NCBI GenBank assembly: GCA_036971475.1
Contig: JBAIZL010000001.1
Location: forward strand, 285,030,925-285,094,924
From: Prosapia bicincta
Lineage: Eukaryota > Arthropoda > Insecta > Hemiptera > Cercopidae
Reading direction: 5' to 3'
DNA length: 64,000 nucleotides
The notes below the pieces were generated by a model. That model was not told the origin of the DNA, ran no database searches, and saw only the letters and a list, made by a program, of their open reading frames with translations. The translations under genes were made by a program, and so were the position numbers. Positions 35,761 to 47,099 of this stretch are shown in pieces; the stretch's first letter is position 1; each line of letters starts with the position of its first letter.

Positions 35761-36099
35761 TGTCGAAGATTAGGCAAATATGATAGTTTTGATATTTCTC
35801 TATTACAATTTATGATTGTATAAATTGTATTGTTCCGTTTAAAATATATAATACTAAAGCATTTAACAGTTTGCGATAGTTAATTCAATATTTTGTGAGT
35901 AAAAAAAAACATCGCCTGAAATGAGAGAGCGTAGAAAGTTGGTGGTACGAGAATTCCTGACGAACTACCATCACTAAAGACAATGACACTCCTGAAAAAC
36001 TAGTTTCAATCATTTAAAACATAATTATTATAATTCATCCAACATTATTTAATTAATAGAAATAAATCAAACATCTTAATCGTACAAACGTTTTATTTA
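35761..36099. other. AT-rich intergenic, no gene supported
   Basis: No feature recognised. Confidence 0.5.
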
Positions 36100-36164
36100 A
36101 ATATTTATGTACATTTCAATTGGAAAGATATACATCTTTGAAGAAATTGCTACAAGAATAACAA

Positions 36165-36436
36165 ATAAAATTATAAATATGCTACGACTCACAATTATAA
36201 AAACTTTATTATCATACGCGTTTCAATGACAATTTATCATCATCTTTAGTGATGCTACACAATTTAAACTTAATTGAAAAAACCTAAACATAACCTACAA
36301 TATTTTTTCATTATAGGTTATGTTTAGTTTGTTCAATTTAAATTACTAAAGATGATGACATATTGCCATTGAAATGCGTATGATAATAAAGTTTTTATAA
36401 TTGTGATTCGTAGCATATTTATTCTTTTATTTATAA
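36165..36436. repeat. Inverted repeat, ~125-bp arms with hairpin-GAAAYG motifs
   Basis: Arms about 36165-36297 and 36313-36436. In the right arm, AAAGATGATGACATATTGCC, then ATTGAAATGCG, TATGATAATAAAG and TTTTTATAATTGTGATTCGT. The left arm has the same read on the minus strand with TTGAAACGCG. The centre is a second inverted repeat, TAAACATAACCTA / TATAGGTTATGTTTA. It is homologous to the single copy at 5340-5575. A degenerate further motif lies at about 36108-36150. Confidence 0.88.
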
Positions 36437-37014
36437 CATTCACTCACAAGCCAGCTCGACTATTGCTTATGAACTAAAATTAATATACAAGTAAAATTAT
36501 TATTAAATGATAAACACTTTTTTAAGATGTGTTAAAAGGAGAACTTAACTCATAAATTAAAAATATTTGGTTCTAACTCTCGGGGGAGTTCCGACCGAAA
36601 TGGTAACTAGGTTGAACTATAGTTTCGCTAAAATTTTCAACGAAAATCGACGAAAATATTAATGTATATACTTTTCATTCAATTTTTACATCTTTGTTTA
36701 AAGGAATGTATTTAATAAAAACTTATATTTATTATAGTTAATAATAAAATAATGTGGGTAACAAAAACATTTAGTAGACGTTGATTAAATACAAATTTGT
36801 TTAAAAAATTCAATTCAAATCAGTGTTTTAAAAAGTATAAGACGGACCTAAAACTAATTTCCCTTCATAAATCGGTTTAAACTGATTATTACCTTTATAT
36901 TGAATTATTTTTATTAATATTTATAAAAATTTTAATAAGTTAATTTATTTATAACCTGATTAAAACTATTTATTCAAATAAATAATCTACAATTATAATT
37001 AATTAATAATCTAC
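36437..37014. other. AT-rich intergenic, no gene supported
   Basis: No feature recognised. Confidence 0.5.
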
Positions 37015-37090
37015 GGCTGTTCAACAACATAACCTATAACACAAAAATCCGCTGTTGCATGAAATCATATATTATTATTTAATATAGTTT
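37015..37090 (-). repeat. Dispersed repeat, short minus-strand copy
   Basis: The reverse complement reads GATTTCATGCAACAGCGGAT, then TGTGTTATAGGTTATG and GTTGAACAGC, which lines up with the GATTTCATAACAGCTGATTT block of the copies at 16932 and 58966. Only about 75 bp aligns by eye. Confidence 0.5.
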
Positions 37091-37336
37091 AGTCACCTGA
37101 CGGAAATATATGATGTGAGCTATGCGTCTCAGAAATAGCGTGACGCGAAATCAATGATATTTTGTTCACCGCGCGTATAGAAATTATCACTTCGAAAATA
37201 GTGAAAATAGAAAAAGATTGTAGAACGGATCACGTTTTACTATTTACAAAGAATAAATTGTCAAGTTTTGGAAATAATATGTCTTTACAGTAAACGAAAC
37301 TAGGTTGAATCAAAACTACATAAATTACATTCAATA

Positions 37337-37880
37337 TTGGCAAATAAATGCAAAGAGAATTGGGATTTTTTTCTAATAAAGTTAACAGAGCTAAGAACAC
37401 AAGTAGCCTGTATAAAGAAAATAAAAAAATTAGAAAGAAAAGTAAATGAATTGATGAAAAATAGGTTTGATAGAACTAATGAGCTAATTAATATATGTTT
37501 ACCAGTAAAAATAGAACCAACTTAAGATTTACTCCATTAGAAATGGAAATATTAAATAAAGGATTGAAATATTCATTCTGCAATAACAATAGAGGCTACT
37601 GAAGAAGTAGTATTGAAAGTGGAAAAGCTTCATCAAGTGAAACTGTCAAGAATTATTACTGGAAAACCTGGAAAATGAAAATTGATGAAAATTTGTAGTG
37701 TCGAAAAGTTATGATGTAAAAATTAACCGAGGTATAAGAGTTGTAAACAGTTCAAGATTGTTATTACCTAACAGCAGATAAAGATAGTACCATTGTAATA
37801 GCAAGTAAGGAAGATTAGGTTAATAGGGTAAATAGTTTGTTAAAAGAAGATATTTTTATTAAATTGAAAAAGATCTCATT
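37337..37880 (+). pseudogene. Penelope-like element, N-terminal fragment, decayed
   Basis: Three frames must be joined mentally; each has PLE N-terminal character. From 37337: an acidic/basic helical piece (KIKKLERKVNELMKNRFD). From 37525: FTPLEMEILNKGLKYSF, resembling the PLE block that ends in LNKGLKY. From about 37580 in another frame: ITIEATEEVVLKVEKL. Near 37780: ADKDSTIVIASKED, where PLEs have the conserved DKG/DK-(S/T)-I-V motif, then LLKEDIFIKLKKD. Many stops and shifts. The RT core and nuclease are missing. Confidence 0.6.
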
Positions 37881-37948
37881 AAATAAATTGAGAAGGTTGT
37901 TAATATTGTGGTAAATTTCTCTAAAGATAATTGCCTTGTAATCAAAAT

Positions 37949-38095
37949 GTGTATTAGTATTTAAATTAAAAATTTATGTAGTTAAGAGGTTTAGTTTATT
38001 TATATCAAATTATTATTGTAAATTTATAAATCAAGTATTTAAAAAAAACTACACCACACTTGCTGAAAATTATTTAAACATTATTGAACATAAAG

Positions 38096-38145
<50 letters not shown>

Positions 38146-38445
38146 CAACAATTACACTAAAAATATTTGTTATCCTAATATTGGTGACAAATTAGTAAAA
38201 ACTGTGTAATGTGTATTAGTATTTAAATTAAAAATTTATGTAGTTAAGAGGTTTAGTTTATTTATATCAAATTATTATTGTAAATTTATAAATCAAGTAT
38301 TTAAAAAAAACTACACCACACTTGCTGAAAATTATTTAAACATTATTGAACATAAAGTTATATATATATATATGACAACAATTACACTAAAAATATTTGT
38401 TATCCTAATATTGGTGACAAATTAGTAAAAAATGTGTAATGGTAT
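37949..38445. repeat. Direct tandem duplication (~236 bp unit) containing (TA)n
   Basis: Two copies, 37949-38209 and 38210-38445. They are almost identical (GTGTATTAGTATTTAAATTA at each start, ATTGGTGACAAATTAGTAAA near each end). The only large difference is the length of the internal TA run: about 45 bp (38098-38143) in the first and about 14 bp in the second. Confidence 0.95.
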
Positions 38446-38571
38446 CCCAGAATTGTAGTATTTTTAATCAAGTTTATTTTGGCGCAAAGTAAAAAAGTAT
38501 ATGCCTTATATATTGATATTTATACTCCAACGCGGTCTATCTAGGATTCAAAATATTGTCTAGAGTTTTAT

Positions 38572-39740
38572 TTTATTCTCAGTTCTTCTGTATGCATTAA
38601 CGTCTATGTGGAAACATCGTCCATTTTACAGGAAAAATATTTTTTTATTCTCAGTTCTTCTGTAAGCATTAACGTCTATGTGGAAACATCGTCCATTTTA
38701 CAGGAAAAACATTTTTTTTATTCTCAGTTCTTCTGTAAGCATTAACGTCTATGTGGAAACATCGTCCATTTTACAGGAAAAACATTTGTTTTTATTCTCA
38801 GTTCTTCTGTAAGCATTAACGTCTATGTGGAAACATCGTCCCTTTTACAGAAAAAACATTTTTTTTATTCTCAGTTCTTCTGTAAGCATTAACGTCTATG
38901 TGGAAACATCGTCCATTTTACAGGAAAAACATTTTTTTTATTCTCAGTTCTTCTGTAAGCATTAACGTCTATGTGGAAACATCGTCCATTTTACAGGAAA
39001 AACATTTTTTTAATTCTCAGTTCTTCTGTAAGCATTAACGTCTATGTGGAAACATCGTCCATTTTACAGGAAAAACATTTTTTATTCTCAGTTCTTCTGT
39101 AAGCATTAACGTCTATGTGGAAACATCGTCCATTTTACAAGAAAAACATTTTTTTTTATTCTCAGTTCTTCTGTAAGCATTAACGTCTATGTGGAAACAT
39201 CGTCCATTTTACAGGAAAAACATTTGTTTTTATTCTCAGTTCTTCTGTAAGCATTAACGTCTATGTGGAAACATCGTCCCTTTTACAGAAAAAACATTTT
39301 TTTTATTCTCAGTTCTTCTGTAAGCATTAACGTCTATGTGGAAACATCGTCCATTTTACAGGAAAACATTTTTTTTATTCTCAGTTCTTCTGTAAGCATT
39401 AACGTCTATGTGGAAACATCGTCCATTTTACAGGAAAAACATTTTTTTTATTCTCAGTTCTTCTGTAAGCATTAACGTCTATGTGGAAACATCGTCCATT
39501 TTACAGGAAAAACATTTTTTTATTCTTAGTTCTTCTGTAAGCATTAACGTCTATGTGGAAACATCGTCCATTTTACAGGAAAAACATTTTTTTTATTCTC
39601 AGTTCTTCTGTAAGCATTAACGTCTATGTGGAAACATCGTCCATTTTACAGGAAAAACATTTTTTTATTCTCAGTTCTTCTGTAAGCATTAACGTCTATG
39701 TGGAAAAATCGTCCATTTTACAGAAAAAACATTTTTGGTG
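38572..39740. repeat. Minisatellite, sixteen ~73-bp units
   Basis: Anchor CAGTTCTTCTG at 38580, 38652, 38725, 38799, 38872, 38945, 39018, 39089, 39163, 39237, 39310, 39382, 39455, 39527, 39600 and 39672 (spacing 71-74; differences lie in the T run). A marker variant (ATTTGTTTTTATTC followed by GTCCCTTTTACAG) occurs twice, about 438 bp apart, so a six-unit block was duplicated. Each unit has TTTTTTTATTCTCAG followed seven bases later by CTGTAAGC. Confidence 0.96.
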
Positions 39741-41149
39741 TTTTTATGAATTAATATTTCTATTTTTAAAATAATTAGAAATTTTAGTGCTCTACCACTC
39801 TCTAGCAATTATATTTAATAGGTTTATTTTTATTTTTATAAGTATTAAGTTACAAAAGCTATACATTTTAGGATTACATTACAACAAAAACATTAAATAT
39901 AAATAAATGAATTTAATTACTTATAATTCTTTATTTCCTTACCGTATATGTGCGGAGCAAAAATATAGCTGTTCACTCGTAAGAAGCTGTACACGATCGA
40001 TCGATAGAAAATAAAAAGCTAGTCCTAATAAAAAAACATTGCTTTTTGTAGTCCGTGTTGCATCATAGGTCATCGCTAAGGCTATTGCAGGCGTTGCGGC
40101 CGTTTAAAAAACTGATATGAGTACATTTGTTCAAAACTTTATGTAAATGATCTGGTTAATATGACAAACCAAAATAAAATAGTATTAATAGAAGCTTTTC
40201 GGCCTTGTCAAATCTACATTATTGGAATATAAATACTATACCTCATTATAACGTTTGTGGAACGGTCTTCTGCTTCCTCTGCCCTTCCCCCCGCATGTGC
40301 TCACCCTTCGAGGTCACGCGCCAGATTACGTGTGATCAGCTATACAGTAAAACATATTAGATCTCGTATTATGCAATAAACAATACTTCGTGTCCACCTA
40401 TCTATTTAAAGTACGTATAACAAGCTTTTACAACCGGTTGTAAAAACATAAATTTACGTAGAATAGAAAAAACTCTACAAGAAAAGCAATAGCAGGCGGG
40501 TTATAGATTTAGTAATTTCACAATATTACTTATCTAATCAGTGTTTAATTATAACCTTATAAAAGAAGCAGTGGTAGAACTTGTTATTTGCTCGTAACGA
40601 ATAGAAGGGTTACGTCTGGTCAACGTAATTTCATACTGGTTAACGTTGGTAATTGGCTAACTATTGTAAACATAGCAATTGTACTGCAAATTGTCGGTGT
40701 AATTGAGAAAATAAATTCTTTAATTATTACGCATCACGTTTGAAGGCAAATGTAAAGTCCGTCGGTTTCGTTGTAGCAAGTTTTATTGGCACAGTAAAAT
40801 GTGGAAATTAGTAGTGTTGTATACACTCATGCTGTGGCTTGTATTTTTTGTTTCTTTAACGGCAGAAAAATTCTCTCCAGCTTAAACGTACACATGTGTT
40901 TAAATGTGTAACAGAATACTCTTTTATACCAATATAGATCCGATCAACCATAGATTTTGTCATTATACTTCGTCATTTTGAAAATAGAAAGTTTTTACAA
41001 AAGAGAGAGTTAAAACAAGCATATTTTTTATTTCATAATAATAATATAATATTCTCATCAATATACATATTTATAATGAGCAATGTAAAAATACACTTGG
41101 CGAAAATTCGAACACCGCTTTGATATCTGCAGACTAACAAATGGAGCTT
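39741..41149. other. Intergenic, no gene supported
   Basis: A GC-richer stretch at about 40030-40340 has no frame or repeat. No other feature recognised. Confidence 0.45.
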
Positions 41150-41292
41150 ACGTATGAAAGCAGAATATTAAAGTATGGAAAAAAAACTTTGTCTTTTCTC
41201 TTCAATTTGACATTTAAATCGTTTAGTTATTTTGAGCAGTCTTTCATTAACACTCGTTCAAATTCCCGGCATTCATTTTGGAACGTCCTGAG
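41150..41292 (-). mobile_element. Half copy of the 21046-21476 MITE-like element
   Basis: The reverse complement begins CTCAGGACGTTCCAAAATGA, then ATGCCGGGAATTTGAACGAG, AATGAAAGACTGCTCAAAAT, AACTAAACGATTTAAATGTC and AAATTGAAGAGAAAAGACAA. It follows the left half of the element at 21046 block by block. The opposite end was not found. Confidence 0.65.
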
Positions 41293-43049
41293 TAATCTTT
41301 CAAAGCTTTTTGACAATTTACCATTATTGACATATTCCGTAGACTGTTCACCCCTCAACAGTTAAATCAAGACATTGAAGAGGGTCTAATATAGTTCAGT
41401 GTTTCAACTGTTGTCGGGTCAAGACGTTCCCAAAATTGTCAATAATAGTAAATTGGAGAAAATCTGGAAGCTCTTGTATTTTATTGTTTATCAAAATTTT
41501 ATGGATAAGTAAATATTTAACAAGAAAACCCTCATTTTGTATTGAATTTTTAATTGTTTATATGCATGAAATAAAAAAATGTTATGGTTACAATACAGAA
41601 AAAATAACTGCAGAGCGTAATTATTTTGTAAGGTATCTTAAATACTAGCAAACTCTCTCCTAAATAAATAAATGACTAATAATTACTTTCACATAAAATG
41701 ACATTTGCTTGAAATTCAAATAATCTTATTTACCTTTAATGTATATCGCTATGTAATAAATTAATAGCTTATTCCTTCTTGTTTGTATGTGTTTACGTAT
41801 CGCTATTAATTATGGATTATGTGACTGTTGATTTAAATTATTTTATTACTAAATATTCTCCAATTTTTAATTGAAATGTTTTACATTAATAACATATAAA
41901 TTCTACATTAATTCAACATTAAAACTATTTCGGTTGTCGTGTAAAATTCATAGCACAATGGTTTTCTATAAAATGTAGGACTGATTTGAATTGATCTTAA
42001 AATCATTTTAAATTTCTATTAGATGGCTCTGGTGGCATTTTATTTAGGAACAATGCCTCCTCGAAGAATCTTCTTTGTACCACATCTCATTTAAGTGATG
42101 AAAATAACTTTATTCATTAACATCTATGATCCTCACACAGCATTTTGTTGTATCATTCATCTAGTTTTCGCAAAACAATCTAGAGTGTAAGCTTGAGTGT
42201 TTGTTTGTTCTACACGTGTTTTTACGCCAATAATCCGATTGGGTTAAGACTTTAGTTAGTTGTGCATAGACTACGAAAGTTTCTGAACTATTACAACCGT
42301 TTTACTGTAGGTGCGCACAAGTATTTTCATGAAAAGAGTGTATTTCACACAGCCCTTTCGGACTGGTCGGGTGTTTTCCTGGATATGTCATATTTTTTTT
42401 AAAAAAACAACAAGAGATATTCCAATTCGTCAGTGACCAAACGATTCCTTTAATAAATTTCTTGATCACTATGGACTAAATCTAACTAAATATACAAAAC
42501 CCACTAACAACAATTATAAAATTGTTTTTTTCTTGTAAAATAAAAAAAAATTCATATCAAGGTTAGTGGCTTTTTATTTATTAGGTTATAAGGTTTCCCC
42601 TTTGAATTGTTGATGAATTATGGAAATGTGACTTATCAAGACCTTCCCTTGCGTTCGTCACCTAGATTGTCAAGAAACCTATTCTTGTATTTGTACATAT
42701 GATATTACTGTTTAGCTTCCACACAATGAAAAACAATTTCATTAAAACCGAAACAAAAAAAATACTATTTAGGAGCATTAACAGGAAATTTCAATAATTT
42801 GTTATGTTTCAATAATTAAAATATTGCATGGTATTTTGATATCTACTCGCCAGAGGGCGTTTTGTTTGTTTTCATTATATTCAAAATTTAATTAATAATT
42901 TATTTATTTTGATTTTTAAATTTGATATTTCAACTTTTAAAATTGATGAATTTATTTGTTTTGTGGTTTTATAATACAAAGTAGGAAACCTGTATTATAA
43001 TACATATTGTATTTATAATACAAATTTCATACATCTGTATAGTACTAAT
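41293..43049. other. AT-rich intergenic, no gene supported
   Basis: Short frames only (up to 74 codons), none protein-like. Confidence 0.5.
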
Positions 43050-44060
43050 AAATTTTAATCTAGACTGCATTAAACGAACGTTTCCTTGTAGTGTATTTAT
43101 TACTATGACGTAGTATTATTTTTATAAAATATTTATAATGATATATATTAATATAGTAGTATAAAATATAGCAATAGGCAATTATTAGAGGATATAGTAA
43201 TATATAATACATGATATAGTGACTAATGCAATAAAATATAGTATAAATATATATACTTAATATACAACATAACAATATATAGTAATTATAATAATATCTT
43301 ATAACATTAGATCATATAATATAGTTATACAGTTTATATTTAAAATATAAATATATAATATAGTAATAAATAATATAGTAAGATATAATTCAGATGATAT
43401 ATAATATAATTACCATACAATTAATATTATAACAACCAATATTATAAATAACATTATAAAAATATTGTATTAAATAATTTAAATACACAATTAAAATAGT
43501 AGTAGATGATATAGCGATATATATATAGTATTGTAATATATATTAATATATAATACAGCAATATATAAGTAATACATTATTATAAGTTTAATATAGAAAT
43601 GGATAATAATATAGTAATAGAAAATATACCAATATATATTTAATATAGTAATATATAATTATTATAGTTTTAGATAATATATACCAGTATATATTTAAAT
43701 ATTATACGAGTTATATTATAGTATATTATAGTTATCATATATATATAAATTAATATAGCAATATATAATTAACATACTAATAGACAGTACCGCAATACTT
43801 TATATAATAATATATATGACAGATATATATAATTAATAAATACCAATATATATTTATTATAGTGATATATTATATAGTAGTATACAAATATAGCTATATA
43901 ATGACTAATATAGTAATACCGTATATAATTAATACAGTAATAGATGATATAGCAATTATATATTTATTGTAGTGAGATATTATATAGTGATATATAAATA
44001 CATCAATATATAATAAATAAATAAATATATTTTAAAGAATGTTTTAATTTATATATTATA
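43050..44060. repeat. Degenerate TATA/ATAGTAATATA-rich region, ~1 kb
   Basis: Almost pure A/T with recurring ATATAGTAATATA, ATATAATTAATATAG and TATATAGTGATATA words at irregular spacing. It looks like a long-decayed AT minisatellite. No gene. Confidence 0.8.
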
Positions 44061-45022
44061 CACCGTATTATTTATTGTTATATAATTAATATTGTTCTAT
44101 TTAATGAATGTAGTAAGTTATAATATAACAAACATGTGTATTACCATAAACTTGTATAACTACTATAAAAAACATTAATATATTATTTATTTATAGTAAT
44201 TACTCACTGATAAAGTAATAAGCCAATATTATAATAATATAACTAACGTACTAATTTTAACACACTCATACAATAAGAGAGGGAGAGAGGCAGAATTAAA
44301 TTTATTTTTATAACTGCCTATTTACGTACTTACGCAGTAGTAAAAGCAACCCAACCATTCTAAATGACTCATCTAATATCCCGCCCGTGTTACTGGACAG
44401 CGTGTGTATAATTATGCTTTAGATTTTGAAAAAGCTTGTTTTCCACACTGTGATACCACTTCAACCACAAAGCACGCCAAAACACTTTGATTTTACAGCG
44501 TTAACATATAATTACAACCTCTTCTCTGGCTCCACGTTCAAGGTCAATTCCCGTTGATGCTACCTGGTGCTCATTATAGGTAGGTGAGTGACGAGAGTGC
44601 GTGTCAGTGTGAGCAATTAAGTCTTCAATAGCCTCTCGCGCCGTGAATGGTATGTTTGTCTCGAATCTGAACTATTGTTTGGACACTTTACATTTTTCAA
44701 TATAAAAATATAAAGTTACTATAGTTAATAAAAATGTAATAAAAAACCAAAACCATAATAGACGAATTGAACCAAAGAAATGGATTAAATCCAAGGACAA
44801 AACTTGTATTGTGTCTAAAGAAAAATAAATACTAATCCAATATTTAAAGAAAATATTTAGGCTACTGTATTTCATAATTAACATTATTAAACTCAATGAC
44901 GGGAAGACTAACTTCGCAAAAGTTTCAATAGTACAGATAAACTTGTAAGTACTTTAATTAAAATATTTTGCTTTTAAAAAAAGTGAGGGCGGAAACTATT
45001 TTTAACTATACACTTTAACATT
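44061..45022. other. Intergenic, no gene supported
   Basis: A GC-richer segment lies at about 44380-44660 without an open frame. No other feature recognised. Confidence 0.45.
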
Positions 45023-45597
45023 CAGGGTGGCAGACATAAAAGTAACTTAGCCGAGATTGTATAGTGTTTATACCGATGTCTACATGTAGATTTTCAATCA
45101 AATTATTAATCAAATCATACCACACGAAATTACATAGTCCTTTTACCAACAAGACTTGTCACATATCTCGTGCTTGTGTGCGATGTGTTTTTACCTATGA
45201 GAGTACTATTGCCTCAGGCTTATGGCCGTCACGATCACCGGATTTGTCTCCTTCTGATTATTACTTAAGGGGAAATTTAAAAAATAAAATATATGCCAGC
45301 AATCCAGAAACCATTGAAGACGAAAAGATCTCGACCACAAACTGCATACGCACTATTACAACTCCTGAACTCCAGTCCATATTTCAGAATATGCTATGTC
45401 GCCCTATCTTATGAATACAAGCTGACAATGACCACTTTCAACATATCTAATAACATACCAATATTAGACTATTGAACAAAATATTAAATGATATTTGTAA
45501 ATTGTTACAACAATCCAAGATATGTCATGAATAAAGAGATATAATTTTAAATGTGTTACGTTTTATGTATGGGGCTACTTTTATGCACGGCACCTTG
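45023..45597 (+). mobile_element. Mariner/IS630-type element, deletion derivative
   Basis: About 575 bp. Short inverted ends: CAGGGTGGCAGACATAAAAG at the left; the reverse complement of the right end reads CAAGGTGCCGTGCATAAAAG. It contains only the last third of a transposase (see 45130-45414). The right flank begins TA, as expected for a TA target; the left flank is less clear. Confidence 0.75.
45130..45414 (+). pseudogene. DDE transposase C-terminal remnant (mariner/IS630 type)
   Basis: One frame reads WPSRSPDLSPSDYYLRGNLK, then NKIYASNPETIEDEK. This is the well-known block of IS630/Tc1/mariner-like transposases in which the last catalytic acidic residue sits in SPSD-YYL. In a second frame just upstream, FYQQDLSHIS matches the block with the middle catalytic Asp (QQD). 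The frame therefore shifts between the two. The N-terminal DNA-binding domain and first Asp are absent. The fragment ends at LQSIFQNMLCR plus a short tail. Not functional. Confidence 0.8.
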
Positions 45598-46367
45598 TAT
45601 ATTTATGTGACACTTGCTGATAAAAACTGTTTATTAGCTTAATCCAAAAAAATTATGCGACAGAAGAAACACCTTTAAACACTTGTAAAGAGGTACAAAC
45701 GATTTTTTAAAAAATACAAGATAAAAGGCAATGTTACGTTTATTTTTACACAAATAATATTTGTTTCCATCTTTGAAATGAGATACTAAATTTTACTCTG
45801 TAAGAAATATAAAATGCTTTTCTATGAGTAGCACAACAGTTATGAGGTGACACTGCCTCTTAGAGTTTAACCGTAACTTTCTCCTTTTCCCAGTATCAGG
45901 GGATTGACCCTTACTTCAATTTATTTCTCTTACCCTTCTTACAAAGTAGTATAAGCACCCTTTTCTTATTATGACTATTTTCACAATTATAATAGAGAAT
46001 AGATTTACTTTAGCTAGAAGACCTTCCACAGGTGATGTTTTATACCAGGGAGTCGCATCATCCTATCTTAATCATATTATTCCCAATTTCTTCTTACTCT
46101 TCATAGGTGACCATGATAAAAAAAGCCTGGACATCTTAAGATGAAATAAATAAAAAGAACTATGGCGTAAGGGTGGTAGTTTCAAAAGTTACTTTTAATT
46201 TCAACCATTTGACTGTTTTATATGGGACGATTCTTAAACATCACAAGTGTAATTACTAAATTTAAATATTTAGATGATGATAATATTTCTTGGCTATCTT
46301 TGTAACAACATATTCTTGTACATACCTCTCATTATCTGGCCCTCCGCCTTTTGTACAGAAGTAGTTC
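45598..46367. other. Intergenic, no gene supported
   Basis: AT-rich, no feature recognised. Confidence 0.5.
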
Positions 46368-46373
46368 CAGGTC
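46368..46373. repeat. Target-site duplication of the giant foldback, left
   Basis: CAGGTC, immediately before the palindrome arm that begins AGTAGGAATGAG. The same six bases follow the other end at 57310-57315. Confidence 0.75.
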
Positions 46374-46930
46374 AGTAGGAATGAGCCCAGATTGGCGCGC
46401 ACCCACCCCTAACTCGGCCGCTACGTAACCTAGGACTATAGGGGTAGTTTTGGATGATGCTCAAGGTCACCCCGGCCGTGACCCCAGACCCGGGGGTGGT
46501 TATGACCACGTTCAGGGGGGTGGGGGGTAGTTTTTCGAAAAAAAAAAAAAACAAATCGGCCGCTACGTAACCTAGGACTGTAGGGGTAGTTTCGGATGAT
46601 GCGGGCGGACGTCGTGATCCTGATCCAAGCCTTAGGGGTGGTTTTGAACACGTCCAGAGGGGTGGGGGGTAGTTTTTCGAAAAAAAAAATAAATTCCAGC
46701 CAAGTAACCTAAGCTAGCCAAAATGGATCAAACCTAACCTAACCTACGTGTTGGGGGTGACCTCGGCTACGTTCAGGACCGTCTCCGGGGGTAGCTCCGG
46801 GGGTGGATTGGGGGTGGGGGGTAGTTTTCGAAAAAAGTTTGGAAAAACGTGCCTTGACCGATAGGGTATGTCTAGAGTGTAATTGCGTCGGTAGGGGTAG
46901 TTTCACCTAGGGGTAGTTTTTGAATAAAAT
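46374..46930. repeat. Foldback arm, terminal module (mirror 56752-57309)
   Basis: GC-rich. It has repeated GGGGTAGTTTTTCGAAAAA and GGCCGCTACGTAACCTAGGA segments, arranged as two related units of about 140 bp (from about 46415 and about 46557) and a third partial one. AACCTAACCTAACCT at about 46734-46750 is three units of the insect telomere-type TTAGG repeat on the other strand; whether this is more than chance is unknown. Confidence 0.85.
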
Positions 46931-47099
46931 ATGAAATTGCCGAAAATCGATCGGTTTGATCGAATGGCTGTATGGGATATGTCTAGAGTCCAATAAGGAA
47001 CGCTGCGGGGGTGGATTCACCGAGGGGTAGTCATTAAATAATAAGAAATCGCCAAAAATGATCGGTGTCCTAGGTAATAGTCGCTCCCGAACCCGCGCT

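Noticed and set aside
39263..39774. Three similar 70-residue frames starting MWKHRPFYRK
   Set aside because: Products of the 73-bp tandem repeat, open only where T-run slippage happens to keep the frame.
46734..46750. Interstitial telomere from AACCTAACCTAACCT
   Set aside because: Only three units, and it lies inside the foldback module, so chance or module sequence explains it.
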